Below are positions 9,030 through 17,276 of a stretch of 64,000 nucleotides of DNA, one piece after another. A program made the position numbers and the translations under genes. The notes beneath the pieces are model-generated. The model did not search any database, was not told where the DNA came from, and saw nothing but the letters and a program-made list of their open reading frames with translations. Each line of letters starts with the position of its first letter. Position 1 is the first letter of the stretch. This stretch comes from JAKQDH01 sp029558835 (GTDB taxonomy: Bacteria; Planctomycetota; Phycisphaerae; UBA1845), in the NCBI GenBank assembly GCA_035356615.1, contig DAOQSN010000001.1, positions 62,001 to 126,000 on the forward strand. Reading direction: 5' to 3'.

Positions 9030-9803
9030 TTATGCCGACTCCGCGGCGGCCGGTTCGATCGTCTGCTCGATGCCTTCGAACAAGGCGCTGCCGACGCGGA
9101 TGAGCGTGGCGCCCACCTCAATGCCGTACTCGAAATCCTGGCTCATGCCGAGGGAAAGTTCCCGAAAGTGCGGGCCGCCGATGCGCTCGTGGACCATCTC
9201 GTCGAACAGCTCCCGGGCCCGGCCGAAGGTGTGACGGATGCGCTTCTCGTCGTCGGTGAGCGGCGCCATGGCCATCAGGCCGCACAGCCGCAGGTTGGGC
9301 AGGGTACGGAGCTGGTCGGCGAGGTGGGTGGCGGCCGCCACCGCCACGCCCGACTTCTGCGGCTCGTTGGCGGCGTTTACCTGGAGCAGCACCGGCGTCA
9401 CCCGGTCAAGCTTGCGGGACTGGGCGTCGATCTCTTCCGCCAGGCGCAGGCTGTCCAGCGAGTGGATCAGGTGCGTGAAGGGCAGCACGAGCTTCACCTT
9501 GTTGCGTTGCAGGTGACCGACCAGGTGCCAGCGGGGCAACGCGGGCGGCGTGGAGGCCGGCTCGAAGCCGCGGCGGCGCTGCCATTCGGTAATCATGCTG
9601 GCGCGGCGGACCAGTTCCTGCACGCGGCTTTCGCCGAGGTCCTCCGTGCCCATCTCGAGGAGGGTGCGGATGACGTCGAGGCCGACGGTCTTGGTAACGG
9701 CCACCAGCCTGATCTCGGCGGGGCTGCGTCCGACGCGGGCGCACGCTCGCTGGATGCGCTCCTCGACCCGGCGGATGTTCTCCGTGAGCTTGCGTTTGAT
9801 CAT
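9030..9803 (-). CDS. YggS family PLP homeostasis protein
   Basis: A 257-residue single-domain PLP-binding protein of the YggS/PLPBP family, which keeps vitamin B6 and amino-acid pools in balance and has no firmly known catalytic reaction. The PLP lysine is Lys38 in LVAVTKTV; GESRVQEL and LMAMAPLTDD are further family signatures. GGAGG lies about nine bases before the ATG at 9803. It is transcribed away from trmB, with 161 bases between the two starts. The order has no evident link to the neighbouring EPS or arsenic genes. Confidence 0.9.
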   Translation of the reverse strand: MIKRKLTENIRRVEERIQRACARVGRSPAEIRLVAVTKTVGLDVIRTLLEMGTEDLGESRVQELVRRASMITEWQRRRGFEPASTPPALPRWHLVGHLQRNKVKLVLPFTHLIHSLDSLRLAEEIDAQSRKLDRVTPVLLQVNAANEPQKSGVAVAAATHLADQLRTLPNLRLCGLMAMAPLTDDEKRIRHTFGRARELFDEMVHERIGGPHFRELSLGMSQDFEYGIEVGATLIRVGSALFEGIEQTIEPAAAESA

Positions 9804-9964
9804 TGTCGGTGGCCTCCCACGGCCGGCGGCGGCGCTGCACCCCGGACGCCGACGGGTGGGTCGCCCATCGCCGCCCGCTGCCTGCCAGTATAGCGGGGTG
9901 TCCGGACCTCGTCACGGGCGTTCTCGGGGTTGCCGAGCAGGCCGCGGGCGGGGACGATGGCGGC

Positions 9965-10609
9965 GTGGTCACCATCGCTGACATTGTGGCCGCTCCTCCG
10001 GGCGAGGGGCAGGTTGTCGATCCGCGGCTTTGGTTTGCCGCGCCCGGCCCGCTGGAAGTCGAGATCGGTTGCGGCAAGGGCGGCTTTCTGCTGCACCGGG
10101 CACGGACGCAGCCGCACGTCTGCCTGCTCGGCATCGAGTGGGCGAACAAGTACTTCCGCTTCTGTGCCGACCGCATGGCCCGCTGGCAGCTTGCCAACGT
10201 GCGCGTGATGCGCACGGACGCCCGCGAGTTCGTGGTCCACCACTTACAGGCGGAGTGCGTGACGACGCTGCACCTGTACCATCCCGACCCGTGGCCCAAG
10301 AAGCGGCATCACAAGCGCCGGCTGGTGCAGGCGCCGTTCGTGGCGGCCGTGGCGCGGGTGCTGGCAGCCGGCGGACGCTGGCGCATCCAGACGGACCACG
10401 AGGACTACTTCCAGAGCATCCGCGAGGTAGTGGAACAGGAGCCCCGGTTGCACCCGGTGCCCTGGGACGACGATCCGACGCTGGTCGAGGAGGGCTGGTC
10501 GGGCACGAACTTCGAGATCAAGTACCTGCGCGACGGCCGGGCGATCCACAGAGTGGCGTATGAGAAACGCCGTCAGGAGCCGTTTTCGGGGGCAACGGGT
10601 GCAGTGTAA
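9965..10609 (+). CDS. trmB: tRNA (guanine-N7-)-methyltransferase
   Basis: SAM-dependent enzyme that forms 7-methylguanosine at position 46 of tRNA. The SAM motif EIGCGKGGFLLH and the family signature HPDPWPKKRHHKRRL are both clear. I take the GTG at 9965 as start, giving 214 residues; the frame stays open to 9803, but that upstream part is poor in family-like sequence and overlaps the divergent gene's leader. The start is uncertain because the ribosome binding site is weak. The 3' end overlaps the convergent arsenite pump gene by 37 bases. Confidence 0.88.
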   Translation: MVTIADIVAAPPGEGQVVDPRLWFAAPGPLEVEIGCGKGGFLLHRARTQPHVCLLGIEWANKYFRFCADRMARWQLANVRVMRTDAREFVVHHLQAECVTTLHLYHPDPWPKKRHHKRRLVQAPFVAAVARVLAAGGRWRIQTDHEDYFQSIREVVEQEPRLHPVPWDDDPTLVEEGWSGTNFEIKYLRDGRAIHRVAYEKRRQEPFSGATGAV

Positions 10610-11712
10610 CCCGCGGCGCGTTCACCCGGCACTGAGAAAACGGGTCCTGACCCCTGTCTCCCCTTCTTCTCGGCGAAGTACCGGCGCTGGAAGAACAGGG
10701 CTACGTTCACCAGGCCGATCAGTACCGGCACCTCGACGAGCGGGCCGATGACGGCCGCGAAGGCCGCGCCCGAGCTGATGCCGAAGACCGCCACGGCCAC
10801 GGCGATCGCCAGCTCGAAGTTGTTGCTGGCGGCCGTGAAGGCGATGGTCGTCGTCTTGCCGTAGTCGGCGCCGAGTTTCCTGCCCATCCAGAACGAGACC
10901 AGGAACATGACGACGAAGTAGATGCCCAAGGGGACGGCGATGCGCACGACGTCCAGCGGCAACTGCACGATGAACTCGCCTTTCAACGAGAACATGACGA
11001 GAATGGTGAACAGCAGCGCGATCAGCGTGATCGGGGAGATCTTCGGGATGAACTTGCGTTCATACCATGCACGCCCCTGGACTTTGAACAGGACGAATCT
11101 GGTGAGCATGCCGGCGATGAACGGAATGCCCAGATAGATGAACACGCTCTCGGCGATCTGGCCGATGGTCACCGCCACCGCAGCGCCTTGCAGACCGAAC
11201 AGCGGCGGCAGGACGGTGATGAAGAACCAGGCGTATACTGAGAAGAAGAGCACCTGGAAGATCGAATTGAACGCGACCAGGCCCGCGGCGTATTCCGTGT
11301 CACCCTTGGCCAGGTCGTTCCATACGATGACCATGGCGATGCAGCGGGCCAGGCCGATCATAATGAGCCCGACCATGTATTCAGGATATCCGCGCAGAAA
11401 GAGGATGGCGAGCGCAAACATCAGGATCGGTCCGATGACCCAGTTCTGCACCAGCGACAGGCCGAGCACACGGACATTGCAAAACACGTCGCCGAGTTCC
11501 TCGTACTTCACCTTCGCCAGCGGCGGGTACATCATGAGGATCAGCCCGATGGCGATGGGGATGTTCGTGGTGCCGACCTGAAAGCGGTTGATAAAGCCCT
11601 CGACGGCGGGAAACGAATAGCCGCTGAAGACCCCGACGGCCATGGCCAGGAAGATCCACAGCGTGAGAAAGCGATCGAGAAACGAGAGTCGAGTCGGGCA
11701 GGCGGCATTCAT
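10573..11712 (-). CDS. acr3: ACR3-family arsenite efflux pump
   Basis: A 379-residue inner-membrane arsenite permease with about ten membrane helices and the last gene of the arsenic operon. The family's functional cysteine is Cys124 in GLARCIAMVIVWNDLA, and the segment NFELAIAVAVAVFG is typical. Only six bases separate it from arsM, whose end carries GGAG for this ATG, so translation is probably coupled. The last 30 residues or so are unlike the family. They are read through a short dispersed repeat (10635-10663), suggesting the original stop was lost and the C-terminus extended, to the point of overlapping trmB. Confidence 0.93.
   Translation of the reverse strand: MNAACPTRLSFLDRFLTLWIFLAMAVGVFSGYSFPAVEGFINRFQVGTTNIPIAIGLILMMYPPLAKVKYEELGDVFCNVRVLGLSLVQNWVIGPILMFALAILFLRGYPEYMVGLIMIGLARCIAMVIVWNDLAKGDTEYAAGLVAFNSIFQVLFFSVYAWFFITVLPPLFGLQGAAVAVTIGQIAESVFIYLGIPFIAGMLTRFVLFKVQGRAWYERKFIPKISPITLIALLFTILVMFSLKGEFIVQLPLDVVRIAVPLGIYFVVMFLVSFWMGRKLGADYGKTTTIAFTAASNNFELAIAVAVAVFGISSGAAFAAVIGPLVEVPVLIGLVNVALFFQRRYFAEKKGRQGSGPVFSVPGERAAGYTAPVAPENGS
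10635..10663. repeat. short dispersed repeat (GGGGTCAGGA-CCGTTTTC type)
   Basis: On the minus strand this reads GGGGTCAGGACCCGTTTTC. The same string, with GAG for GAC, occurs at 15335-15366, and a relative lies at 12603-12655. It forms the end of the acr3 reading frame. Similar strings are known from REP elements mobilised by REP-associated tyrosine transposases; no such transposase is in the window. Confidence 0.6.
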
Positions 11713-11718
11713 TCGGGA

Positions 11719-12585
11719 CTACTCCGGCTTGCGGGCGGTAACATTGAGACTGGTAACGTAGTCGGCCGGCGCGTGGCCGGGCGGCAGAGCCGCGGCGATC
11801 TTCTGGTACAGCGGGTCCTGGAGGTCCGCCACGGTGCGTACGTAGTCGGGCTTCTGCGCGAGTTGGATGTCCAGCAGCCCGGCCCCGCGTGCGAACCGCT
11901 CGGTGTCGGACACGAGCGCCGCGCCGGTGACACAACCAACCAGGGCCTCCACCATGGTACGAACCGCGGGCGGCAGCGGCCGGAGCAGCGCCAGGTCGGA
12001 CACGGCCACGCGTCCGCCGGGCTTGAGCACCCGGGCGATCTCCCGCCAGACCTGCGGCTTGTCCGGTGAAAGGTTGATGACACAATTCGAGATGAGCGCG
12101 TCCACGCTCCGGTCGGCCACCGGCAGGTGTTCGATCTCGCCGAGGCGGAACTCCACGTTGTCGAGCCCGGTGGTTTCCCGATAGGCGGTCAGATTGCCGC
12201 GCGCCTTGCTGACCATTTCCGGCGTCATATCCACCCCGATGACGCGCCCGGTGGGGCCCACACGGGGTCCGGCCAGGAAGCAGTCGAAGCCGCCGCCGCT
12301 GCCCAGATCGAGAACGACTTCGCCCTCCCTCAACGCCGCCAGCGCGGTGGGATTGCCGCAGGACAGACCCAGGTTGGCCCCGTCCGGCAGGGACGCCAGC
12401 TCGGCGGCGCTGTAGCCGACCCCGCGGGCGATGTCGTCGGCCGTCGTTGCACCCGACCCGCAGCACGACGCCGGACCGCAGCAGCTCGTCCCACCCGGCG
12501 CGCCGCCGGCGCGTGCGATCTCGGCGTAGCCTGCGCGCACCTGCTCGCGGATGGCTTCCCCGGGAGAGTTCGTCTTGTCCGTCAT
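11719..12585 (-). CDS. arsM: arsenite methyltransferase
   Basis: SAM-dependent enzyme (288 residues) that methylates arsenite to methylated and finally volatile arsenicals. The SAM motif LDLGSGGGFDCFLAG and the ArsM signature SNCVINLSPDKPQVW are present, and a cysteine-rich N-terminal stretch (TSCCGPASCCGSG) could bind As(III). I chose the ATG at 12585, which has GGGGAG just upstream, over one ten codons earlier. It sits between the CcdA-like gene and acr3 in the arsenic operon, so the cell appears able both to expel arsenite and to methylate it. Confidence 0.92.
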   Translation of the reverse strand: MTDKTNSPGEAIREQVRAGYAEIARAGGAPGGTSCCGPASCCGSGATTADDIARGVGYSAAELASLPDGANLGLSCGNPTALAALREGEVVLDLGSGGGFDCFLAGPRVGPTGRVIGVDMTPEMVSKARGNLTAYRETTGLDNVEFRLGEIEHLPVADRSVDALISNCVINLSPDKPQVWREIARVLKPGGRVAVSDLALLRPLPPAVRTMVEALVGCVTGAALVSDTERFARGAGLLDIQLAQKPDYVRTVADLQDPLYQKIAAALPPGHAPADYVTSLNVTARKPE

Positions 12586-12602
12586 GGTACTCCCCGAAAT
12601 TC

Positions 12603-12655
12603 CGTCAGGAGCCATTTCCGGTCCAGCAAATTAATCCTGACACCTTTTTCACGCC
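12603..12655. repeat. short dispersed repeat in ars operon
   Basis: The gap between arsM and the CcdA-like gene. On the minus strand it contains AAAAAGGTGTCAGGATTAA followed by a second TCCTGAC-type half, a pattern I know from REP-like elements in other genomes. It overlaps the stop codon of the CcdA-like gene. Confidence 0.55.
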
Positions 12656-13326
12656 AGGAACAGCGCCCACAATCCGACGGCGATGATCAGGATGCCGGCG
12701 ACGCGGCGCAGGATGTCCGTGCCGCGCGTCCAGCCCTTCGAGTCCGCCAGCTTCTGGACCAGACCGATCGACGTGCCGCCCACCAGCACCAGACCGCAGT
12801 GCCCCAGGCTGTACGCGACCAGCAACATGACGCCAAAGACCATGCCACGTAGCGGGGTCACCACGATCAGCGCGCCGAGCACCGGCCCCGCGCACGGCAG
12901 CGAAATCAGGCCGAACAGCAGCCCCAGAAGCAGGGCGCCGAGGAAACCCTTCTGTTTCGGCTTCCAGCCGGGGGTCGGCACGGTGAAGTGCAGCGCCCCC
13001 AGCAGGTGCAGTCCCATCAGCAGGCAGACGGCGGCCGCGATGTACTTCCACCAGCTTACGGGCAGCAGCGAACTGGCCGACCACACGCCGAACCAGATCA
13101 GGCCGAACATGATCGTCAGCCCGATCGCAAACGTCAGCGACAGCAGGAACGATCGGCCGACCGTGCGTTTCTCCTGCCCGGCCACGTAACCCACCATCAA
13201 CGGCGCCGCGGCCAGCACGCAGGGATTGGCGGCCGTGAGTAGTCCGCCGACCAGAGCGGCCAGCGGCGCCAGCCAGATGTTGGTCTCAATAACTTTGGCG
13301 AGTTGTTCCGCAAACGAGTCCAGCAT
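12649..13326 (-). CDS. CcdA/DsbD-like thiol-disulfide membrane transporter
   Basis: A 225-residue inner-membrane protein of the cytochrome c biogenesis CcdA family, which carries reducing electrons from cytoplasmic thioredoxin across the membrane. The two redox cysteines are in symmetric motifs, AANPCVLAAAPL and SLPCAGPVLGAL, and six helices are evident. GGAG precedes the ATG at 13326 by about nine bases. No cytochrome c maturation gene is near; its place between a membrane-anchored thioredoxin and arsM suggests it feeds the periplasmic redox proteins of this arsenic operon. That role is inference. Confidence 0.85.
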   Translation of the reverse strand: MLDSFAEQLAKVIETNIWLAPLAALVGGLLTAANPCVLAAAPLMVGYVAGQEKRTVGRSFLLSLTFAIGLTIMFGLIWFGVWSASSLLPVSWWKYIAAAVCLLMGLHLLGALHFTVPTPGWKPKQKGFLGALLLGLLFGLISLPCAGPVLGALIVVTPLRGMVFGVMLLVAYSLGHCGLVLVGGTSIGLVQKLADSKGWTRGTDILRRVAGILIIAVGLWALFLA

Positions 13327-13365
13327 CTACACAACTCCACGTCAAGGGCGAGGTAGCTTCCGATC

Positions 13366-13455
13366 CGGGTGGCATGGCCAAGCGCAACGCCGCCATGCCC
13401 TCCCCGGCCCCCTGCCCGCCAGCAGAGACCTGTGGCCCGGGCACGCCACCCAGCG
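13366..13455. repeat. partial 'GGTGGCATGGCC' dispersed element
   Basis: Starts GGTGGCATGGCCAAGCGCA, the same end as at 22762, 37929 and 49421, and continues with CGCCGCCATG; the far half is degenerate. It fills the gap between the thioredoxin-like and CcdA-like genes of the arsenic operon. Confidence 0.65.
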
Positions 13456-13507
13456 CGCGGGCCCCGAATGTGGCCGTTGGGCTTGTTGTCCGGGCGCGGC
13501 GACCTCC

Positions 13508-14134
13508 TCATTTCACTCCCAGCTCGGCGAACTTCCTGATGAACTCCTCCTTGGGCAGGAACCCTTCGTGGCGCCAGACCTCCGTGCCGTCGGCGGCGAA
13601 GAAGATCTGCGTGGGGATCGTGCGGATCTTGTAGGGCTCACCGGCCTTGGGGTTCTTCCAGACATCAATGAAGTCAACTGTAACTCGCCCCGCGTACTCC
13701 TTGCGGAGCTGCTCCAGGATCGGAGCGAGGTCCTTGCAGGCCTTGCACTTGTCGGCGCCGAGGTCCACCACCCGCGGCAGCTTAACGGGTGCCGCCGGCG
13801 GGGCGACCGTGGCCGGCACGGTGGGCGCTTCGGCGTCCGGCATCGGCGGCGCTGCGCCCGGTGCGACACCCGGCGTTGCCGCGGTCACGCCCGTGGGCGG
13901 CAACGCCTGGTCGGCCGGAGCGGAAGCGACCGCGGTCGGTGTCAACGTAGATGGCAACCCCTCCGGGCACAGCTCGCCCCGTTGCGCGGGGGTTGAGCTT
14001 GCCACGGGAACCGCGACGGGTTCGCCGGGCGTGACTGCCTCCGTGGGCGAGCCGGCGGACCGGAAATAGGCTACGCCGGCCACCAGCGCCACGACGAGAA
14101 GTACAATCAGACCACTCGCTACTTGGCTTCTCAT
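13508..14134 (-). CDS. membrane-anchored thioredoxin-like protein
   Basis: A 208-residue protein with an N-terminal membrane helix (about 7-25), a long Ala/Pro/Val-rich linker (about 30-110) and a C-terminal thioredoxin domain facing the periplasm. The redox site is CKAC in GADKCKACKDLAP, and the cis-proline region KIRTIPTQIFF is intact. GGAG precedes the ATG at 14134. It stands directly before the CcdA-like gene, its natural electron donor. In the arsenic operon it may keep thiols of the ArsF-like lipoprotein or the permease reduced; this is inferred from position only. Confidence 0.85.
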   Translation of the reverse strand: MRSQVASGLIVLLVVALVAGVAYFRSAGSPTEAVTPGEPVAVPVASSTPAQRGELCPEGLPSTLTPTAVASAPADQALPPTGVTAATPGVAPGAAPPMPDAEAPTVPATVAPPAAPVKLPRVVDLGADKCKACKDLAPILEQLRKEYAGRVTVDFIDVWKNPKAGEPYKIRTIPTQIFFAADGTEVWRHEGFLPKEEFIRKFAELGVK

Positions 14135-14204
14135 GCCGTCAACTCCACGGGCTTCCCGCCTCTTGCCACTCGGTCCCGACCGTTGTGAACGCGTCTGCCG
14201 CGGG

Positions 14205-14903
14205 TCATTCGCCCAGGAAGGCCGCTACCTCCCGGCGCACGTAGCGCTCGAACTCGTAGGGGTCCTCCACCAGCTCCCATACCCGCTCCAGCTTCACGAA
14301 CCGCCGCACTTCATCACCCTTCATCTCGGCGAGCAGCAACGTTTGCGTCTCCAGCGCGAAGTCCCCTTCAAAGTGCCTATTACCGTTCTGCGCGATGTTG
14401 ACGACCAGCCATGCGAGGCGACCACTCGCGAGCTCCTTGGCGAAGCCGGTCTCGATAGCCTGGCGGGCCTGCTCCTCAATCGACAGACACGTCGCGCAAC
14501 GCAGCGTGCGGTGGAAGTAGTACGCCATCACGGGATCACGCCGGGTCGGGGTCTCACCGGCCGTAGGCACCGGCACGGGTGCCGGTTCGGCCGGGGGCTG
14601 CGGTGCCGCCGGTGGCGGCGAAGTGACCGCCGAAGCCGAGACGGCCGCAGACACCGGCGCTGCGGACAACTGTCCGGCGCCCATGCTTGCCGGCGGCGCC
14701 TCGGGCGTTGCCGAGGCCTGCGGCCCGACCACCGGGTCCGGCCCGCGCTCCGGCGCGGGCTCAGGGGCCGTGCTTGCCATCAAAGCAGCATCATGTGCGC
14801 CCCGCGCGCCGCTTACGTGCGGCGTTCGGCGCTCGCACGCGCCGCCGAGCGTCAGCAGACTGAAAGCAGTCAGCAGCACCCGGAACACGGCGCTTGCCGG
14901 CAT
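14205..14903 (-). CDS. ArsF-family thioredoxin-fold lipoprotein
   Basis: A 232-residue lipoprotein. The ATG at 14903 gives a clean signal ending in a lipobox (LLTLGGAC) and has AGGA upstream; the frame is open further, but only through a dispersed repeat. An Ala/Pro linker of about 80 residues leads to a thioredoxin-like domain with YYFHRTLRCATCLSIE, the signature of the family annotated as nitrophenyl compound nitroreductase subunit ArsF. That family recurs in arsenic clusters; its exact chemistry is unsettled. Cys pair CATC is the likely redox site. Probably a periplasmic partner of the thioredoxin and CcdA-like proteins next to it. Confidence 0.75.
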   Translation of the reverse strand: MPASAVFRVLLTAFSLLTLGGACERRTPHVSGARGAHDAALMASTAPEPAPERGPDPVVGPQASATPEAPPASMGAGQLSAAPVSAAVSASAVTSPPPAAPQPPAEPAPVPVPTAGETPTRRDPVMAYYFHRTLRCATCLSIEEQARQAIETGFAKELASGRLAWLVVNIAQNGNRHFEGDFALETQTLLLAEMKGDEVRRFVKLERVWELVEDPYEFERYVRREVAAFLGE

Positions 14904-14980
14904 AGACCTGTCCTGCAGTGGCATGGCTCGTTTCGCCATCCCCTCGGAGGCTGAATTACCGGGCACGATGCCGCGCCGCC

Positions 14981-15008
14981 GATCCGAACCACGACCGTCA
15001 GGGAGCGG
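14981..15008. repeat. dispersed 28-bp repeat (encodes DGRGSD if translated)
   Basis: On the minus strand it reads CCGCTCCCTGACGGTCGTGG followed by TTCGGATC. A second copy with three differences is at 20815-20842 on the plus strand. Translation through it gives the string LPDGRGSD, which I recall as frequent in spurious ORFs of several phyla. Confidence 0.6.
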
Positions 15009-15049
15009 CCGAGCTCCAAGGCCGGGGGTGCGTGTCGGCGCACGGTCAT

Positions 15050-15295
15050 TCAGCGGCACAGTTCCTTCTGGAACAACGCCGTCAGCTCCACCTCGGTGGC
15101 CACTTTGCCGGTGAGCTTCACCTTGCCATCGATCGCCAGCGCGGGCGTCATCAGGACGCCGTAGGCGACGATCTGGTTGAGGTCCTTCACATGCACCAGT
15201 TCATAAGGGGTTCCGAGCTTGTCCGCGGCGGCCTTGGCATTGGCCTCCAACTGGTGGCACTTCCGGCATCCGGTACCCAGGATTTCGATCCTCAT
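15050..15295 (-). CDS. small thioredoxin-like redox protein
   Basis: An 81-residue cytoplasmic protein of the 'redox-active disulfide protein 2' family, often found next to arsenic and permease genes. It has the active site CRKC in LGTGCRKCHQLEANA and the cis-proline segment LMTPALAIDGKVK. GGAGGACG stands just before the ATG at 15295. It follows the permease gene by about 70 bases. It might reduce a cytoplasmic cysteine site of the permease or of arsenate, but no direct evidence is visible. Confidence 0.87.
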   Translation of the reverse strand: MRIEILGTGCRKCHQLEANAKAAADKLGTPYELVHVKDLNQIVAYGVLMTPALAIDGKVKLTGKVATEVELTALFQKELCR

Positions 15296-15334
15296 CGTCG
15301 TCCTCCGGAAAAGGGGGCAAGAGTAGTCTCTGCC

Positions 15335-15366
15335 TCTGAAAACGGCTCCTGACCCCTCTTTCTCAT
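15335..15366. repeat. short dispersed repeat (GGGGTCAGGA-CCGTTTTC type)
   Basis: On the minus strand AAGAGGGGTCAGGAGCCGTT then TTC, nearly the same as the copy at 10635. It fills most of the gap between the permease stop and the small thioredoxin start. Confidence 0.6.
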
Positions 15367-15367
15367 C

Positions 15368-16705
15368 TCATCCCACGCGGCCGAAGAGCAGCCCGGTAAT
15401 CGTTGCCATCACCACGATGAGCAGGCTGAACGCCGCGGTCTTCTTGACGCCCATGACCTTGATCAGCACGAGCATGTTCGGCAGCGACAGCGCCGGACCG
15501 GCCAGCAGCAGCGCCAGTGCCGGCCCGCGGGCCATGCCGTGCTCCATGAGCGCCTGCGTGATGGGCACCTCGGTCAAAGTCGCGAAGTAGAACAGCGCCC
15601 CCACCGTCGCGCCGATGAGGTTCGCCCGCACGCTGTCATCGCCCACAAGCTGCCCGATCTGCCTGTCCGGCAGCAGCGCGGAGATGAACCCCACCACGAA
15701 CACGCCACCGAACAGCAGCGGCACCAGCAGCTTGGCGAAATCCCACGTGTTGTGCATCCACGTTCCGAACTCGTCGCGCGCCACCCAGCCCCAGGTCATC
15801 AGCACGACGGCCAGCAGCAGCGCACCCGCCAGGTACCAGCGGACGTGGTACACGTCCATCACCCAGCTTCTCGCTTCGTCGATGCCGGCGATTTCCGCCT
15901 TGCTGAGCGTGAGCCGGTCGCCTGCCCGGACGCCGCCGAAGGACTCCTGCACCTGGATCATGACCTCTTCCCGCATTTCCTGCAGGACGACGCCCTTGAT
16001 GGCCGTGCCGTCGGTGCGCCGGATGACCGCGTCGCCGGGGTTGAACCAGTCGCTGAACACCAGGAACCCGATCATGCCGCCCAGCAGTAGGGCGTTCTGC
16101 CACAGGCCGCGCCGGCCGGACGGCGCTTCCGGCAACGCCATGGCCGCTTCGAGCTTCTGCTGCTCCTCGCGGCGGAAGAGCAACGCCATCCCCAGGCCCA
16201 CCACGAACGCGAACCCGACGGCACCCAGCGCGCGCCACAGGCCAAGGTCAAGACCCAGCACGCGTGCGGTCAGGAAGATCGCCAGGACGTTGATCGCCGG
16301 CCCTGAATACAGAAACGCCGACGCTGGGCCCAACCCCGCCCCGAGCTTGTAGATGCCCGCGAACATGGGCAGCACGCTGCACGAGCACACGGCGAGCACG
16401 GTGCCGGCCACCGACGCGACGGAGTAGGCCGCCAACTTGTTCGATTTCGGCCCCAGATACCGCATCACGGACGCCTGCGACAGGAACGTCATGATGCCGC
16501 CCGCGATGAACAGGGCCGGCACCACGCAGGCCAGTGTGTGATTGCGCGCATACCATTGCAGCAGCTTGAATGCCTCGACGACCGCGCCGCTGACCTTGGG
16601 GTCCGCCAGGGGCAGGTAGTACGCCACCAGGAACACGACCAGTATGGCGCCGAAGATCTTCCAGTCTCTCACCAGTCGCTCTCCAGACAAGCGGAACCGG
16701 GGCAT
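15368..16705 (-). CDS. permease of the DUF318/ArsP-like family
   Basis: A 445-residue inner-membrane permease with eight or more helices split by a central soluble region (about 200-290). The family conserved segment GPAINVLAIFLTA and the cysteine pair in AVCSCSVLPMFAG are present; related proteins export organoarsenicals (ArsP) or other soft-metal compounds. Here it is the first gene after arsR, and arsM in the same operon would supply methylated arsenic as a substrate, so export of methylarsenicals is a reasonable guess. The substrate is not proven. The start at 16705 has only a weak ribosome binding site. Confidence 0.8.
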   Translation of the reverse strand: MPRFRLSGERLVRDWKIFGAILVVFLVAYYLPLADPKVSGAVVEAFKLLQWYARNHTLACVVPALFIAGGIMTFLSQASVMRYLGPKSNKLAAYSVASVAGTVLAVCSCSVLPMFAGIYKLGAGLGPASAFLYSGPAINVLAIFLTARVLGLDLGLWRALGAVGFAFVVGLGMALLFRREEQQKLEAAMALPEAPSGRRGLWQNALLLGGMIGFLVFSDWFNPGDAVIRRTDGTAIKGVVLQEMREEVMIQVQESFGGVRAGDRLTLSKAEIAGIDEARSWVMDVYHVRWYLAGALLLAVVLMTWGWVARDEFGTWMHNTWDFAKLLVPLLFGGVFVVGFISALLPDRQIGQLVGDDSVRANLIGATVGALFYFATLTEVPITQALMEHGMARGPALALLLAGPALSLPNMLVLIKVMGVKKTAAFSLLIVVMATITGLLFGRVG

Positions 16706-16724
16706 GTCCGCGGGCTGGCGCCCG

Positions 16725-16867
16725 GTACGTGTTCAGCGTGGGTGCCATGCCCTCACCCGCCGCAGGCGGGGGTGGGCAGGTACTGCGGCATGCAGAGGCA
16801 TGCTTACCCGCGACTGCGGTCGCGGGAAAGCATGGCACCCACAACGGCAAAGACGCTCAACACATAC
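16725..16867. repeat. 143-bp inverted-repeat element, copy 1
   Basis: A 143-bp unit with 15-bp terminal inverted repeats (GTACGTGTTCAGCGT and, on the other strand, GTATGTGTTGAGCGT). Its inside folds into long GC hairpins (for example CCCGCGACTGCGGTCGCGGG). A nearly identical 143-bp copy is at 54484 and an inverted, slightly worn one at 37088. No coding capacity; it behaves like a MITE. It lies in the leader between arsR and the permease. Confidence 0.85.
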
Positions 16868-16946
16868 AGCGCCCGCGGCCCAGATCGTCCCCAACAGCCC
16901 GATGCTGCGGCGCGCTACATCCTGGCGAGCGTTACCGCTGGGCTAC

Positions 16947-17276
16947 TCACCGACCGATTGCCGCCCGCTGCGCCCGCAGGTTCTCCTTCAGGACGCCCTC
17001 GATGCACTGCCAGAAGCCCTCCAGGCAGCAGACCTTGATGCAGTAGAAAGTCTGCACGCCCTGCTTGCGGTCCTCGACGATGCCCGCCTGCTTGAGGATG
17101 GCCAGGTGCTTGGAGACGGTGGACTGGTCCGCGCCCGCCAAGTCCGTCAACTCGCAGACGCACCGCTCCCGGTGCCGCAACTCGTCGAGGATCAGCAGCC
17201 GGGTGGGATGCGCCAGGGCCTTGGCGATGCGTGCCCGGGCCTCGTACCGTCGAAGCCGTTTCTGGTCTATGGCCAT
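16947..17276 (-). CDS. arsR: ArsR/SmtB-family repressor
   Basis: A 109-residue winged-helix repressor, first gene of the arsenic operon. The metal-binding motif ERCVCELTDL lies at the start of the recognition region, SQSTVSKHL-like sequence (DQSTVSKHLAILKQ) forms the DNA-binding helix, and more cysteines stand near the C-terminus (KVCCLEGFWQC), so As(III)/Sb(III) sensing is likely. No ribosome binding site precedes the ATG at 17276. Instead a strong promoter places the predicted transcription start on this ATG, so the mRNA is probably leaderless. An 18-bp palindrome covers the start codon. Confidence 0.93.
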   Translation of the reverse strand: MAIDQKRLRRYEARARIAKALAHPTRLLILDELRHRERCVCELTDLAGADQSTVSKHLAILKQAGIVEDRKQGVQTFYCIKVCCLEGFWQCIEGVLKENLRAQRAAIGR

